Assembly: GCA_005881495.1 (NCBI GenBank)
Contig: VBHI01000244.1
Location: 1 to 9,270 of the forward strand
DNA: 9,270 bases
Reading direction: 5' to 3'
DNA from: Chloroflexota bacterium
Lineage (GTDB): Bacteria; Chloroflexota; Ktedonobacteria; Ktedonobacterales; Ktedonobacteraceae
Shown here: positions 1-6,418 of the stretch, one piece after another
Layout: each line of letters begins with the position of its first letter
Numbering within the stretch: the first letter of the stretch is position 1
Notes under the pieces: model-generated
Told to the model about the DNA's origin: nothing
The model's database searches: none
Seen by the model: only the letters and a program-made list of their open reading frames with translations
Program-made: the position numbers and the translations under genes

Positions 1-1010
1 GGTCGCCCAGGCCAGCTGTTCCGGTATATGTCCAAGCTGCGATGCGTACAAGTAGGAGTTCATAGCTCGTGCCTTGAAGCGCATGGAAGCCACCGAGAGG
101 TCTTCATAGATGATGCGCGCATCCGCATGATCCCGCAGCAGCAGATTGACCGCCCGGTTGATCTCCTGCCTCACTTGGCGGCCCAGGCGTTGGCCGGTGG
201 CACTGCTGGTGGAGGGTAGGTTCTCCTTTGGCACGCCCTTCTTTTCCAGACAGGCCCGCAATTTGGCTTTGCGCCGACGCTTCTCTCGGTCGCGCTTGTG
301 CTTTTTGGCAAGACCGTCATGAAAGCTGCCATACCTCTTTCCGGTTGAGGTGGTGAGGAAGTTCGCGATGCCCACATCCACCCCGACACATTTGGCTGTT
401 GGCTCGGTCACGAGAGGAACGTCCTCATCGAAGCTGAATGTAAGCCACCAAATCCGCCCTTGTCAAGGGTCGAGATCCGCAACCAGTAGTCGAAGGTGCT
501 GTCCTCAGCCTGCTCCACAGCCACCACGTTGGCGTTGGCCTGGATAGTCGGGACGCGAAGCTCAGGAATCCTCCATTCCCGCCACGTGGGTTCTTGGCGG
601 AGGTGTTCGAGAGGCCGTCCTTCAGCCTCTGCTTTGGCTTTGGCTTCAGCGTAATCTGCCACGTCTTCCAGGTAGGCGTCATAGGCGGCTTGCCGATTGG
701 TGCGCCAGGATTTAGCGATGCCCGCCGCTTGCTGTATGGCAACCCGCTGCCACCGCTCTGACAACTCTGTGTCAAAGACCGGTTCCCCATATTGATCTGG
801 GGACGAATTCGCCTCACAGAACAGCGTCACGTACTTCTGGGTCAGCGCCAGAAAGGCTGTGGCCACCTGATCCAAAGCGTCAAGCTTGCTAGCATTGGCC
901 TCGATCAGGCGAATAGGCGTCACCGCGCGGGTGATGTTCTGCTTCGTCTTCTTTTTGCCTTGGCGCTGCTTTTTCTCTTCTTCCGTAGCTTTTTCCGGCT
1001 TCCTGCTCAT
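1..1010 (-). pseudogene. tnpB: TnpB (IS607-type, RuvC nuclease family), frameshifted and cut by the window edge
   Basis: TnpB proteins are RuvC-type, RNA-guided nucleases, the ancestors of Cas12. The first part starts at the ATG at 1010 (an in-frame ATG lies at 1022): a Lys-rich leader, then NITRAVTPIRLIEAN, the helical N-terminal half and a beta-rich end STLDKG. Near 455-460 the frame shifts. Lower down, the next frame reads RIWWLTFSFDEDVPL, then GVDVGIANFLTTSTGKRYG with the RuvC-I Asp, a Lys/Arg-rich bridge, IIYEDLSVASMRFKARA with the RuvC-II Glu, and LGHIPEQLAWAT at the edge. The intact sequence would need one extra base in the run that now reads GGGCGG on the coding strand. The zinc finger and RuvC-III Asp lie outside. 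Its start overlaps the end of tnpA by about 120 bases. The nuclease is probably inactive unless the shift is bypassed or is a sequencing error. Confidence 0.9.
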
Positions 1011-1599
1011 GCCTGTTCCCATTCCGCTGCAAAGCAGCCAGCACTTGTTCTGTTTTGCGTTTGGCGCGCCTGCGCCCGTAGAGACGGGCGGCAAATGAGG
1101 TGATGATGGCCACGAAGTCCCCCATGAGGTCATCCTGCGCGGTGTCAGCAGTGTTGACCACCACCAGTTCCCGCTCTTGCATGGCCAGCAAGGTTTGGAT
1201 GTAAGCCACGCCAAAGCGCGACGCCCGATCTTTATGCTCTACCACGATCCGGCCGATGGCTGGATTCGCTAAGAGCGCCAAGAACTTGGGGCGCTGGTCG
1301 TTGATGCCACTGCCTACCTCTTTGACCACCTTGCCAACCGACCACCCTTGCGCATTGCACCAGGTGATCAGCCGTTCGGCTTGGGTGTCGAGATTCTTTT
1401 TGTTCTCGCTCGAAGACACCCGCGCGTAGACAGCTACCAAGTGCCCGTCCTCTGGCTCCACCACTGCCTTTTCAATAGGCTCCTCAATGATCACAGTGCC
1501 GGTGGGCAGTTGATAGCCGGCGATCTGGCCCCGTTTAAACATCCGGTAGGCCGTGTTGTAATGGATCCCCAGTTTTTTGGCGTAACTCGACAACTTCAT
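889..1599 (-). CDS. tnpA: IS607 TnpA serine recombinase (transposase)
   Basis: This is the small serine recombinase that moves IS607 elements. Residues 1-40 (MKLSSYAKKLGIHYNTAYRM onwards) form a MerR/excisionase-like helix-turn-helix. Residues 55-175 form the resolvase catalytic domain: VYARVSSSENKKNLDTQ with the likely nucleophile Ser62, and EHKDRASRFG with the conserved Arg pair. The stretch ARLYGRRRAKRKTEQVL is the usual end of the catalytic region. The protein is 236 residues, longer than many relatives because a charged tail of about 40 residues lies over the start of tnpB. An in-frame ATG at 1647 would sit inside the transposon's end repeats, so 1599 was preferred: the family signature starts there. 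No Shine-Dalgarno precedes it, but a good promoter ends 6 bases upstream, which suggests leaderless translation. The gene looks intact. Confidence 0.9.
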   Translation of the reverse strand: MKLSSYAKKLGIHYNTAYRMFKRGQIAGYQLPTGTVIIEEPIEKAVVEPEDGHLVAVYARVSSSENKKNLDTQAERLITWCNAQGWSVGKVVKEVGSGINDQRPKFLALLANPAIGRIVVEHKDRASRFGVAYIQTLLAMQERELVVVNTADTAQDDLMGDFVAIITSFAARLYGRRRAKRKTEQVLAALQRNGNRHEQEAGKSYGRREKAAPRQKEDEAEHHPRGDAYSPDRGQC

Positions 1600-2435
1600 A
1601 CATCTATTGTACGCTCTAAGCTTGCAATTTGCAAGAGATGATAACATTTTGTAAGAGTTAGTAACAAAAAAGAAAAGCTTTTCTCAATACGTAGAAAGGT
1701 CTCATCATCGATGGTGTCAGCTTCCAGTCCCAGCAGAAAATCGTCAAAGTCCTCGCTATCGCTCACATCATTAGCGTGCCAATCGATTTCCAGGTCAAAC
1801 GCTTCCCGTACCCACGTTGCGATCATGAGTCGCTCTTCCAGAGTCGTCCACCTGACCAGCATTGCTGGGACTCTGCTGCTCATGACCGGTTCATCATTTT
1901 CCAGGCTCGAATCGAAGTCGTAGACATCATACAATGTCTGAATAATTTGCCTACGAACGGCAGCATCATCCTGTTTCCCACGAAGACACCTGCCCAAGCC
2001 TTCTACACACTCCTCGACCACATCATCTAAGTCACCCTCGTAAGGGTGCCAGCGGAACGAATCATAATTGTCGAGAATACCTCGGATGATGATCTCGTAG
2101 AGCGTAGCAGCATCGACATAATCCTGTTGTTTGACATAATCATTCCCGATATCAACAATTCTCAACAGTGGCCCGGCTGCTCTGCCTTCTGATCCCCAGG
2201 TGTTTCTGTCAGTCGTATAGAAAATCTCATTGACCTGGCGGCGATAGAATTCTGGATTGAATGGAGGGCGCTGCGGCTTGTGAGACGGAGTGGTCTGCTG
2301 AGCCGTTTCTATCAGCCCTGCCAGGTCAGGATACAGTTGTACCATGCGCTTGATAAGGCTTAGCAACTCAGCCTTACTAAGGTGTCCTAATGTTGACTCT
2401 ATATCCTGTCCGCCAGGTATTGGGTTGGTACTCAT
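1596..2435 (-). CDS. Uncharacterised helical protein, C-terminus replaced by IS607 insertion
   Basis: This second of two tandem paralogues starts with ATGA overlap on the upstream gene, so translation is probably coupled. The function is not recognised. The residues at about 18-45 (HLSKAELLSLIKRMVQLYPDL) match the neighbour's N-terminal helix pair, and FNPEFYRRQVNEIF and the AATLYEIII region align with its PKIYQRQVVAAM and ALTIYEVLI segments. The mostly alpha-helical, acidic sequence without signal peptide suggests a cytosolic scaffold or TPR-like fold. Host sequence runs to about residue 251 (DDETFLRIE); the last 28 residues, ending ERTIDV, are read from the transposon end and include a hydrophobic stretch unlike anything in the paralogue. 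Probably only the natural last few residues were lost, so a near-complete protein may still be made. The leading LSK-helix pattern loosely recalls SWIM-zinc-finger-associated proteins, a weak comparison. Confidence 0.7.
   Translation of the reverse strand: MSTNPIPGGQDIESTLGHLSKAELLSLIKRMVQLYPDLAGLIETAQQTTPSHKPQRPPFNPEFYRRQVNEIFYTTDRNTWGSEGRAAGPLLRIVDIGNDYVKQQDYVDAATLYEIIIRGILDNYDSFRWHPYEGDLDDVVEECVEGLGRCLRGKQDDAAVRRQIIQTLYDVYDFDSSLENDEPVMSSRVPAMLVRWTTLEERLMIATWVREAFDLEIDWHANDVSDSEDFDDFLLGLEADTIDDETFLRIEKSFSFLLLTLTKCYHLLQIASLERTIDV
1606..1634 (-). promoter_or_regulatory. Candidate tnpA promoter giving a leaderless mRNA
   Basis: On the minus strand TTGCAA (1634-1629) and TACAAT (1611-1606) are 17 bases apart, close to the TTGACA and TATAAT consensus. 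Only six bases separate the -10 box from the tnpA ATG at 1599, so transcription would begin at or near the ATG. The -35 box lies inside the palindrome and direct repeat of the transposon end, so bound TnpA could repress its own gene. Confidence 0.5.
1621..1657. repeat. IS607 end: two 13-bp direct repeats and a 15-bp palindrome
   Basis: CAATTTGCAAGAG (1625-1637) and CATTTTGTAAGAG (1645-1657) are direct repeats differing at two positions, with starts 20 bp apart, so they lie on roughly the same face of the helix. The first overlaps the palindrome CTTGCAATTTGCAAG (1621-1635), with 7-bp arms around one central base. The position between the tnpA start and the transposon border suggests binding sites for TnpA; this is inferred. 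Confidence 0.6.
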
Positions 2436-3100
2436 AGCGAGTCGGCCCGTTCTAAAGCTGCCAGCAGCATCTCATAGCGTTCGCCGCTGCTCCAAGGTGC
2501 TTTTTGCTTGAGCGCATCCTGTGCCCAGCCCGCGATAACCGGTCGTTCCTCCGGCGAGGTGTTGCCAACAAGCAAACCGGCAATATCCTCATCCAGGTCC
2601 ATCCCGCTCTCCGTATAGAAGCGGTAAATGGCAAACAGCGTGCGTAGGACGCGCAGTCGCATCTCCGGGTTGTCCTCTTCCCCTGCGAAGCAGCTATCCA
2701 GTCCATCGATACAGCCGATGAGAATAACACAAAACGCGACGTACTCATCCCGATAGTCATTGAAGTGTGCAATGACCTCGGTGATCAGCACTTCGTAAAT
2801 GGTGAGAGCCGCAGCATACTGTTCCTGTGCGGCAAACTCGTCGGCGATGGTCTTGATAGCAGTCAGTCTTCGTAGGACCTCACCGCGTTTGTGCTTACGT
2901 TGATTGTCGTTTACTGACATCGCTGCCACCACCTGCCGCTGGTAGATCTTTGGGTCAATCGATACCTCCCGAGACGCGGCGATTGGCAGCGGTGTTGTCA
3001 GCAACCATTCCAGGTCCGGCTCCTGACGCAGCATGTGTTGAATGATGGCGATGAGTTCAGGTTTCTCGCGGTGTTCCAGGTTTTTCTTCAAATTGTCCAT
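2432..3100 (-). CDS. Uncharacterised helical protein, upstream paralogue
   Basis: This 222-residue protein has no recognised function. It opens with MDNLKKNLEHREKPELIAII, a helix pair ending in QEPDLEWLL that corresponds to LSKAELLSLIKRM...YPDLAGLI in the downstream gene. A central block (DPKIYQRQVVAAM, then EQYAAALTIYEVLITEVIAHF and IGCIDGLDSCF) and an acidic C-terminal part ending LLAALERADSL follow. The whole is alpha-helical, soluble and probably cytosolic. The ATG at 3100 follows an AGGAG on the minus strand 8-9 bases upstream. It shares its last four bases with the start of the next gene, so the two form one operon and may make partners of a common complex. The upstream region is shared with the divergent zinc-finger gene. 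Confidence 0.75.
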   Translation of the reverse strand: MDNLKKNLEHREKPELIAIIQHMLRQEPDLEWLLTTPLPIAASREVSIDPKIYQRQVVAAMSVNDNQRKHKRGEVLRRLTAIKTIADEFAAQEQYAAALTIYEVLITEVIAHFNDYRDEYVAFCVILIGCIDGLDSCFAGEEDNPEMRLRVLRTLFAIYRFYTESGMDLDEDIAGLLVGNTSPEERPVIAGWAQDALKQKAPWSSGERYEMLLAALERADSL

Positions 3101-3240
3101 ATCTGTTACTCCTAATATGATGGATCTATCTTACCATAGGTGGCTAGATAGAGCTGTCGCGCTTTTCTTCTTACCGCTAATATTGTATGCTGTGACTGTG
3201 TAACTCACAGAGCGTGGGCAACCAGGAGAGGAGGAAGTAT
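3101..3240. promoter_or_regulatory. Divergent intergenic region with inverted repeats
   Basis: This 140-base gap separates two divergent genes, so it should hold both promoters. CTGTGA (3190-3195) and TCACAG (3205-3210) are perfect 6-bp inverted arms around nine bases, and TCTATC (3125-3130) mirrors GATAGA (3147-3152). A possible plus-strand promoter is TTTTCT (3163-3168) with TATGCT (3186-3191), 17 bases apart, a weak match. The Shine-Dalgarno for the plus gene is the GGAGAGGAGG shortly before 3241. Confidence 0.35.
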
Positions 3241-3930
3241 ATGGCAAGACAGACGTCAAAAGGAATATGTGCCTTTTGCCATGGGGAGTTTAGTAAGTCA
3301 GCTATGACCAGACATCTGGAGACGTGCGAGCAAAGGACAATCACTGAAGCGAAAACAGAGAGTCGCCGGAAGGCACAGAAAATCAGGACATTCCATCTTT
3401 TGGTGGAAGGACGTGATCTCCCGATGTACTGGATGCACCTGGACGTGACAGCGAGTACCACGCTGGCAACCTTAGATCGCTTTCTCAGGGATAGCTGGCT
3501 GGAGTGCTGCGGGCATCTGAGCGCTTTTGAAATTGGAGGCGTTCGCTATGCAGTCGACGCGGGAATGGATGGTGATTGGGGGATGGATGAGAAAAGTATG
3601 CGGGTGCGGTTGGACAAGGTCTTCAGTCCAGGACAAAGCTGTTCCTACGAGTATGATTATGGCACGACGACGGAACTGAAGCTGAAGGTGATCGCAGAAC
3701 GGGAGGCGGAAGCGAGAGGGAAAGCTATTCGGGTGCTTGGCAGGAATACACCGCCGGTGATCTTGTGCGAAGAGTGTGGCAAACCAGCCACGAATGTCTG
3801 CTCACAATGCATCTTTGACGGGAAAGGCTGGTTATGCGATGACTGCGTGGAGGACCACGAGTGCGGTGAAGAGATGCTCTTGCCAGTGGTCAACTCCCCA
3901 CGTGTGGGCATGTGTGCCTATACCGGATAA
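3241..3930 (+). CDS. pRiA4b ORF-3-like domain protein with N- and C-terminal zinc-binding motifs
   Basis: A 229-residue protein in the plasmid pRiA4b ORF-3-like family (often annotated IS1096 passenger TnpR-like), whose biochemical role is not settled. Residues about 10-30 hold a C2H2-like finger, CAFCHGEF...HLETC. The central domain starts at TFHLLVEGRDLPMYW, the strand typical of the family, and includes LDRFLRDSWLECCGHLSAFEI and the YEYDYGTTTELKLKV strand pair. The C-terminal part has CEECGKPATNVCSQC and CDDCVEDHEC, several CxxC pairs likely to bind zinc, and ends with SPRVGMCAYTG, an ending I recognise from relatives. The ATG at 3241 was chosen over an upstream GTG at 3214 because GGAGAGGAGG precedes it at good distance. 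It is transcribed away from the paralogue operon and is followed by transposon debris. Confidence 0.85.
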   Translation: MARQTSKGICAFCHGEFSKSAMTRHLETCEQRTITEAKTESRRKAQKIRTFHLLVEGRDLPMYWMHLDVTASTTLATLDRFLRDSWLECCGHLSAFEIGGVRYAVDAGMDGDWGMDEKSMRVRLDKVFSPGQSCSYEYDYGTTTELKLKVIAEREAEARGKAIRVLGRNTPPVILCEECGKPATNVCSQCIFDGKGWLCDDCVEDHECGEEMLLPVVNSPRVGMCAYTG

Positions 3931-3953
3931 GATATTGCATCTATCTGGTAGCA

Positions 3954-4189
3954 GGTAGTGGCTCATTTGAGAAGGATAGCCTGATCGAGATTGTAGCGAT
4001 AGAGAAAGAGCAGAAGACATGCTTCGTGCATGACCTCAGACTTGGAAAACGACAACGTCATGCGTACAAAACGGGCCAGACGCTGCCGCAGTGTGTAATT
4101 CCAAAGCTCGATATGGGCCGTTTCTCCCGTCACTTTGCCTACTCTGCTGTGTGCTGCTCGCTCGGGATCACCGCCGCTATGCCACTACC
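3954..4189. mobile_element. IS1-family remnant, possibly an internally deleted copy with terminal inverted repeats
   Basis: GGTAGTGGC (3954-3962) is mirrored by GCCACTACC (4181-4189), 9-bp perfect inverted ends around the remains of an IS1-type transposase gene. The stop codon of that gene lies directly against the left copy, as is usual at the transposase-end terminus of IS1-family elements. No clear target duplication flanks the unit (left TGGTAGCA, right GACCCCGC). The right-hand copy could be chance, since only one coding segment separates it from the transposase sequence. If both ends are real, this is a 236-bp deletion derivative that lost the front of its transposase. Confidence 0.55.
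3963..4177 (-). pseudogene. IS1-family transposase, C-terminal remnant
   Basis: Read on the minus strand, 4133 down to 3963 gives [38 protein letters not shown] and [18 protein letters not shown] then stop. This is the conserved C-terminus of IS1 InsB-like transposases ([29 protein letters not shown] pattern). Just upstream, 4177 to 4142 reads [12 protein letters not shown] followed by a stop and a shift of frame before VTGETAH, matching the segment that normally precedes it. The DDE domain's front part is absent. The gene is too short and broken to make a transposase. It sits downstream of the cytochrome P450 fragment and points at the end of the zinc-finger gene. Confidence 0.85.
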
Positions 4190-4205
4190 GACCCCGCAGG
4201 GCATA

Positions 4206-4532
4206 TCAGCGACCGTTCGGGTGAATCGACCATGAACCCGATCCGGAGGAGTTACGCCGCTCTCTCACCTTCACCTGGAAATGGTTCCCCGGTGCGGGTG
4301 TGGGATGCTTTTCAATGACCAGTTGATAGTCAGGTGGATCAAACTGCAAGGTGTACATGGAGAGCAATGTCGCCATCGTGACCATCAGCTGCACTTCGGC
4401 GATGCCGGCGCCCAGGCAGGTATGATCGCCTAATCCAAACGGCGCATAGGCGCCGCGTTGGCGATGTTCGTCGCGTGGCGCACGGAAACGATTGATATCA
4501 AACTGCATGGGATTGGGGTACAATTCGTCCAT
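4206..4532 (-). pseudogene. Cytochrome P450, C-terminal fragment
   Basis: Only the last quarter of a P450 monooxygenase remains. MDELYPNPMQFDINRF is the segment before the haem loop; PFGLGDHTCLGAG at about residues 31-43 is the FxxGxxxCxG haem-binding signature with Cys39 as the iron ligand; AEVQLMVTMATLL is the L helix; PTPAPGNHFQVKVRERR is the normal C-terminal beta region. The oxygen-binding I helix and the ExxR K helix, both essential, are missing. Upstream in this frame a few codons (TNEM) still look P450-like, then a stop follows, and no other frame restores the family pattern. It follows the membrane-protein remnant on the same strand and cannot form an active enzyme. Confidence 0.85.
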
Positions 4533-4604
4533 TTCATTTGTGTGTTTGCCTGGATCTCTTCAAGCCAGGTGAAAATCCATTGCTTTCGTCGTATGAGCGC
4601 GGCT

Positions 4605-4871
4605 CTACCTGAAAGTTTGCGCGGTGGCCGCATCACTCAGCTTGCGGAGTTGGTCGAAGATGCGCTTGTTTTTGCGAAAGTAGACCACACTCCAGTGAGC
4701 GGCGGGCAGGATGATCGCAACGTTCAGGATAGGACCGATCCCCACCATGAGCGAGATGGGGAGGGTGAAGGCCAGCAGCGCGACCAGCATCACCTGACTA
4801 ATCGTGACGCAGCCCCACACGACGGACAGCACCCGATAATCAGCATCCAGGAAGCGCAGGGATGCTGGCAT
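4605..4871 (-). pseudogene. VC0807-like integral membrane protein, C-terminal fragment
   Basis: This 88-residue reading frame contains two hydrophobic helices (about residues 13-37 and 42-62) followed by a basic tail FRKNKRIFDQLRKL. The pattern VWGCVTISQVMLVALLAFTLPIS and GIGPILNVA resembles the C-terminal helix pair of VC0807-type or septation-related membrane proteins, whose function is poorly known. The N-terminal helices are missing: a stop codon lies directly before the first ATG, and the sequence upstream belongs to the histidine kinase read on the other strand. It is therefore taken as a fragment cut at the same breakpoint as the kinase. The family call is tentative; the truncation is better supported than the name. 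Confidence 0.5.
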
Positions 4872-5683
4872 TCAGCCTGGCGCTCGTTGGCGGCCTGTGC
4901 TGGTTCGGATGGGCACAGCGCGCACAGTATCTGCTCGTGGTGCGATTACACGAGACGCAGGAGCAATTGAGGGAGCAGATGGCGCGCGGCGAGGCGTTGG
5001 CGGCGGAACAGGAGCGCACGCGCATCGCACGCGATATTCACGATGTGCTTTCGCACTCGCTGGCCGTCCTTTCGATCCAGGTCCAGGCGGCACGGCACTT
5101 GATGAGCGATCCCGAACGACTCACGGCCAAGCTGGATGACATGGCGATGCTCATCCGCGAGAGCATGGCCGAGAGCCGTCGCGTCGTGGGTATGCTGAGG
5201 GAGAATCCACCAGCGCCTTCAAGGCAGGACGAGCTGAGCGCGAGCCTGCGATCGATCGCCACCACCTTCAACGAACGGACCGGGGTGTCCTGCCGCTTTG
5301 CAGAGAGCGGAACGCCCCACAACGTCAACCCTCAACAGAGGGAGACGCTGCAGCTGGCCTTGCGTGAGATGCTGACCAACGCCCACCGCCATGGCGCGGC
5401 CCAGACGGTGTGGATCACAGTGGGCTGGCAAGCAGCCGGCATCACCTTAGAGGTGCATGACGATGGGCTGGGCGCGAGCGCAGCGCCTCCTGAAACGTTT
5501 GCAGACGAGAGAGGCAACGGGGAAGGTGGACATCATGGGCTCCAGGGGATGCGCGAGCGAGCCCAGGCGCTCGGTGGCCAGGTCGAAGCGGGACCGGCGG
5601 AAACGGGCGGATTTACGGTCAGCCTGAGACTGCCATACGAGCAATCCGGTGAGCAAGCCGCCCAGAAGGGAAGACGATCGTGA
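4862..5683 (+). CDS. NarL-type sensor histidine kinase, sensor region lost
   Basis: This is the kinase of a two-component pair. Residues 1-20 are what is left of a last membrane helix (LAFSLALVGGLCWFGWAQR), 25-55 a short coiled linker, and 50-115 the HisKA_3 dimerisation domain with EQERTRIARDIHDVLSHSL, where His60 is the phosphate acceptor. The HATPase domain follows: REMLTNAHRHG (N box, Asn173), HDDGLGA (G1 box) and GHHGLQGMRERAQALGGQV (G2 box). Relatives usually carry several membrane helices or a sensor domain in front; here these are missing and the DNA before 4862 is a membrane-protein fragment on the other strand. AGGAAG before 4862 allows translation; an ATG at 4979 with GGGAG would give a fully soluble kinase. 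The gene overlaps the response regulator start by GTGA, so the two are coupled. Confidence 0.85.
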   Translation: MLAFSLALVGGLCWFGWAQRAQYLLVVRLHETQEQLREQMARGEALAAEQERTRIARDIHDVLSHSLAVLSIQVQAARHLMSDPERLTAKLDDMAMLIRESMAESRRVVGMLRENPPAPSRQDELSASLRSIATTFNERTGVSCRFAESGTPHNVNPQQRETLQLALREMLTNAHRHGAAQTVWITVGWQAAGITLEVHDDGLGASAAPPETFADERGNGEGGHHGLQGMRERAQALGGQVEAGPAETGGFTVSLRLPYEQSGEQAAQKGRRS

Positions 5684-6369
5684 GCGAACAGAAGATCCGC
5701 GTCCTGATCGCAGATGATCAACGCCTGATGCGGGAAGGGTTGCGCATCATCCTTGAAGACACGCCAGACGTGGAAGTCATCGGGGAGGCCGAAAATGGGC
5801 TGATCGCGGTGCAGCTCGCGGAGAGCCACCAACCCGACGTGATCCTGATGGATATCCGCATGCCCCTGCTGGATGGCATCGAGGCGACCGAGCGGATTTG
5901 CAGGCAGGCGCCACAGGTGCAGAGACCACGCATCCTGCTTCTCACGACCTTCGATACGCCGGAGCTGGTCGTGGAAGGGATGCGCGCAGGAGCGGCGGGG
6001 TATCTCCTCAAAGATTGTAGCGCCGAGGAGCTCTGTACCGCCATGCGGGCCGTCGCACGTGGGCAGGTGCTCTTGCAAGCATCCAGTGCCGCACAGCTCC
6101 TAGCCGGGCTGCATACACAGGAAACACCAGCCTATGGGTCGTCTATAGATGCATCAGTATCGCCGGAGGTGGAGCAGTTGGGGTTGACCGCGCGCGAGCT
6201 GGAGGTCGTGCGGCTGATCGCGCGAGGGCACAGCAACACGCAGATTGCAGCGGAACTCTTTGTGAGCGACGCGACCGTCAAGACGCATATCAATCACATC
6301 TTCTCCAAGTTCGGCGCGCGCGACCGGTCCCAGGTCATCGTCAAGGCACGCCAGCTCGGGTTAGCCTGA
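5680..6369 (+). CDS. NarL/FixJ-type response regulator
   Basis: This 229-residue regulator is the partner of the histidine kinase just upstream. The receiver domain (about 6-125) shows the acidic pair Asp12-Asp13, the phosphorylation site Asp58 in VILMDIRMPLLDG, Thr89/Thr90 in LLLTTFD and Lys111 in GYLLKDC. The DNA-binding domain (about 168-226) is a LuxR-type helix-turn-helix: LTARELEVVRLIARGHSNTQ, then IAAELFVSDATVKTHINHIF. All key residues are in place. The GTG start at 5680 shares bases with the kinase stop and follows AGAAGGGAAG. Which genes it controls cannot be read here; if the kinase has lost its sensor, the regulator could be unlinked from its original signal. It is convergent with the glycosylase gene. 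Confidence 0.92.
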   Translation: MSEQKIRVLIADDQRLMREGLRIILEDTPDVEVIGEAENGLIAVQLAESHQPDVILMDIRMPLLDGIEATERICRQAPQVQRPRILLLTTFDTPELVVEGMRAGAAGYLLKDCSAEELCTAMRAVARGQVLLQASSAAQLLAGLHTQETPAYGSSIDASVSPEVEQLGLTARELEVVRLIARGHSNTQIAAELFVSDATVKTHINHIFSKFGARDRSQVIVKARQLGLA

Positions 6370-6370
6370 C

Positions 6371-6399
6371 CGGCCAAGAGTCCGTCGCGCGGGTGGCCG
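6371..6399. terminator. GC-rich inverted repeat between convergent genes
   Basis: CGGCCA (6371-6376) and TGGCCG (6394-6399) can pair around 17 bases directly after the response-regulator stop. No T-run follows on either strand, so it is at best a weak or factor-dependent terminator for the converging genes. Confidence 0.25.
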
Positions 6400-6418
6400 C
6401 CGTTCGGAAAACTTCCCT

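Larger units (their letters stand above)
1..1670 (-). mobile_element. IS607-family transposon, partial (tnpA-side end present)
   Basis: The minus strand carries a serine recombinase gene with an N-terminal MerR-like helix-turn-helix followed by a tnpB gene, the gene order that defines the IS607 family. The tnpA-side end lies between the start of tnpA (1599) and about 1690, where the reading frame of an interrupted host gene stops resembling its paralogue. Elements of this family have no long terminal inverted repeats and make no target duplication, so the exact border cannot be read here; 1670 is an estimate. The other end, including the C-terminus of tnpB and any guide-RNA region, lies left of the window. 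The nuclease gene is frameshifted, so this copy may be a non-autonomous or decaying one. Confidence 0.85.

Noticed and set aside
1671..1684. Palindrome AGAAAAGCTTTTCT as the transposon terminus
   Set aside because: It lies at the likely border, but it may be partly host sequence, IS607 elements do not need terminal palindromes, and the other end is outside the window.
3190..3210. CRP-like site TGTGA...TCACA in the divergent gap
   Set aside because: The half-sites are nine bases apart rather than the six of a CRP site, so only the inverted repeat is reported.
3912..4235. 107-codon plus-strand frame after the zinc-finger gene
   Set aside because: It is the shadow of the IS1 transposase remnant, whose real coding sense is the minus strand.
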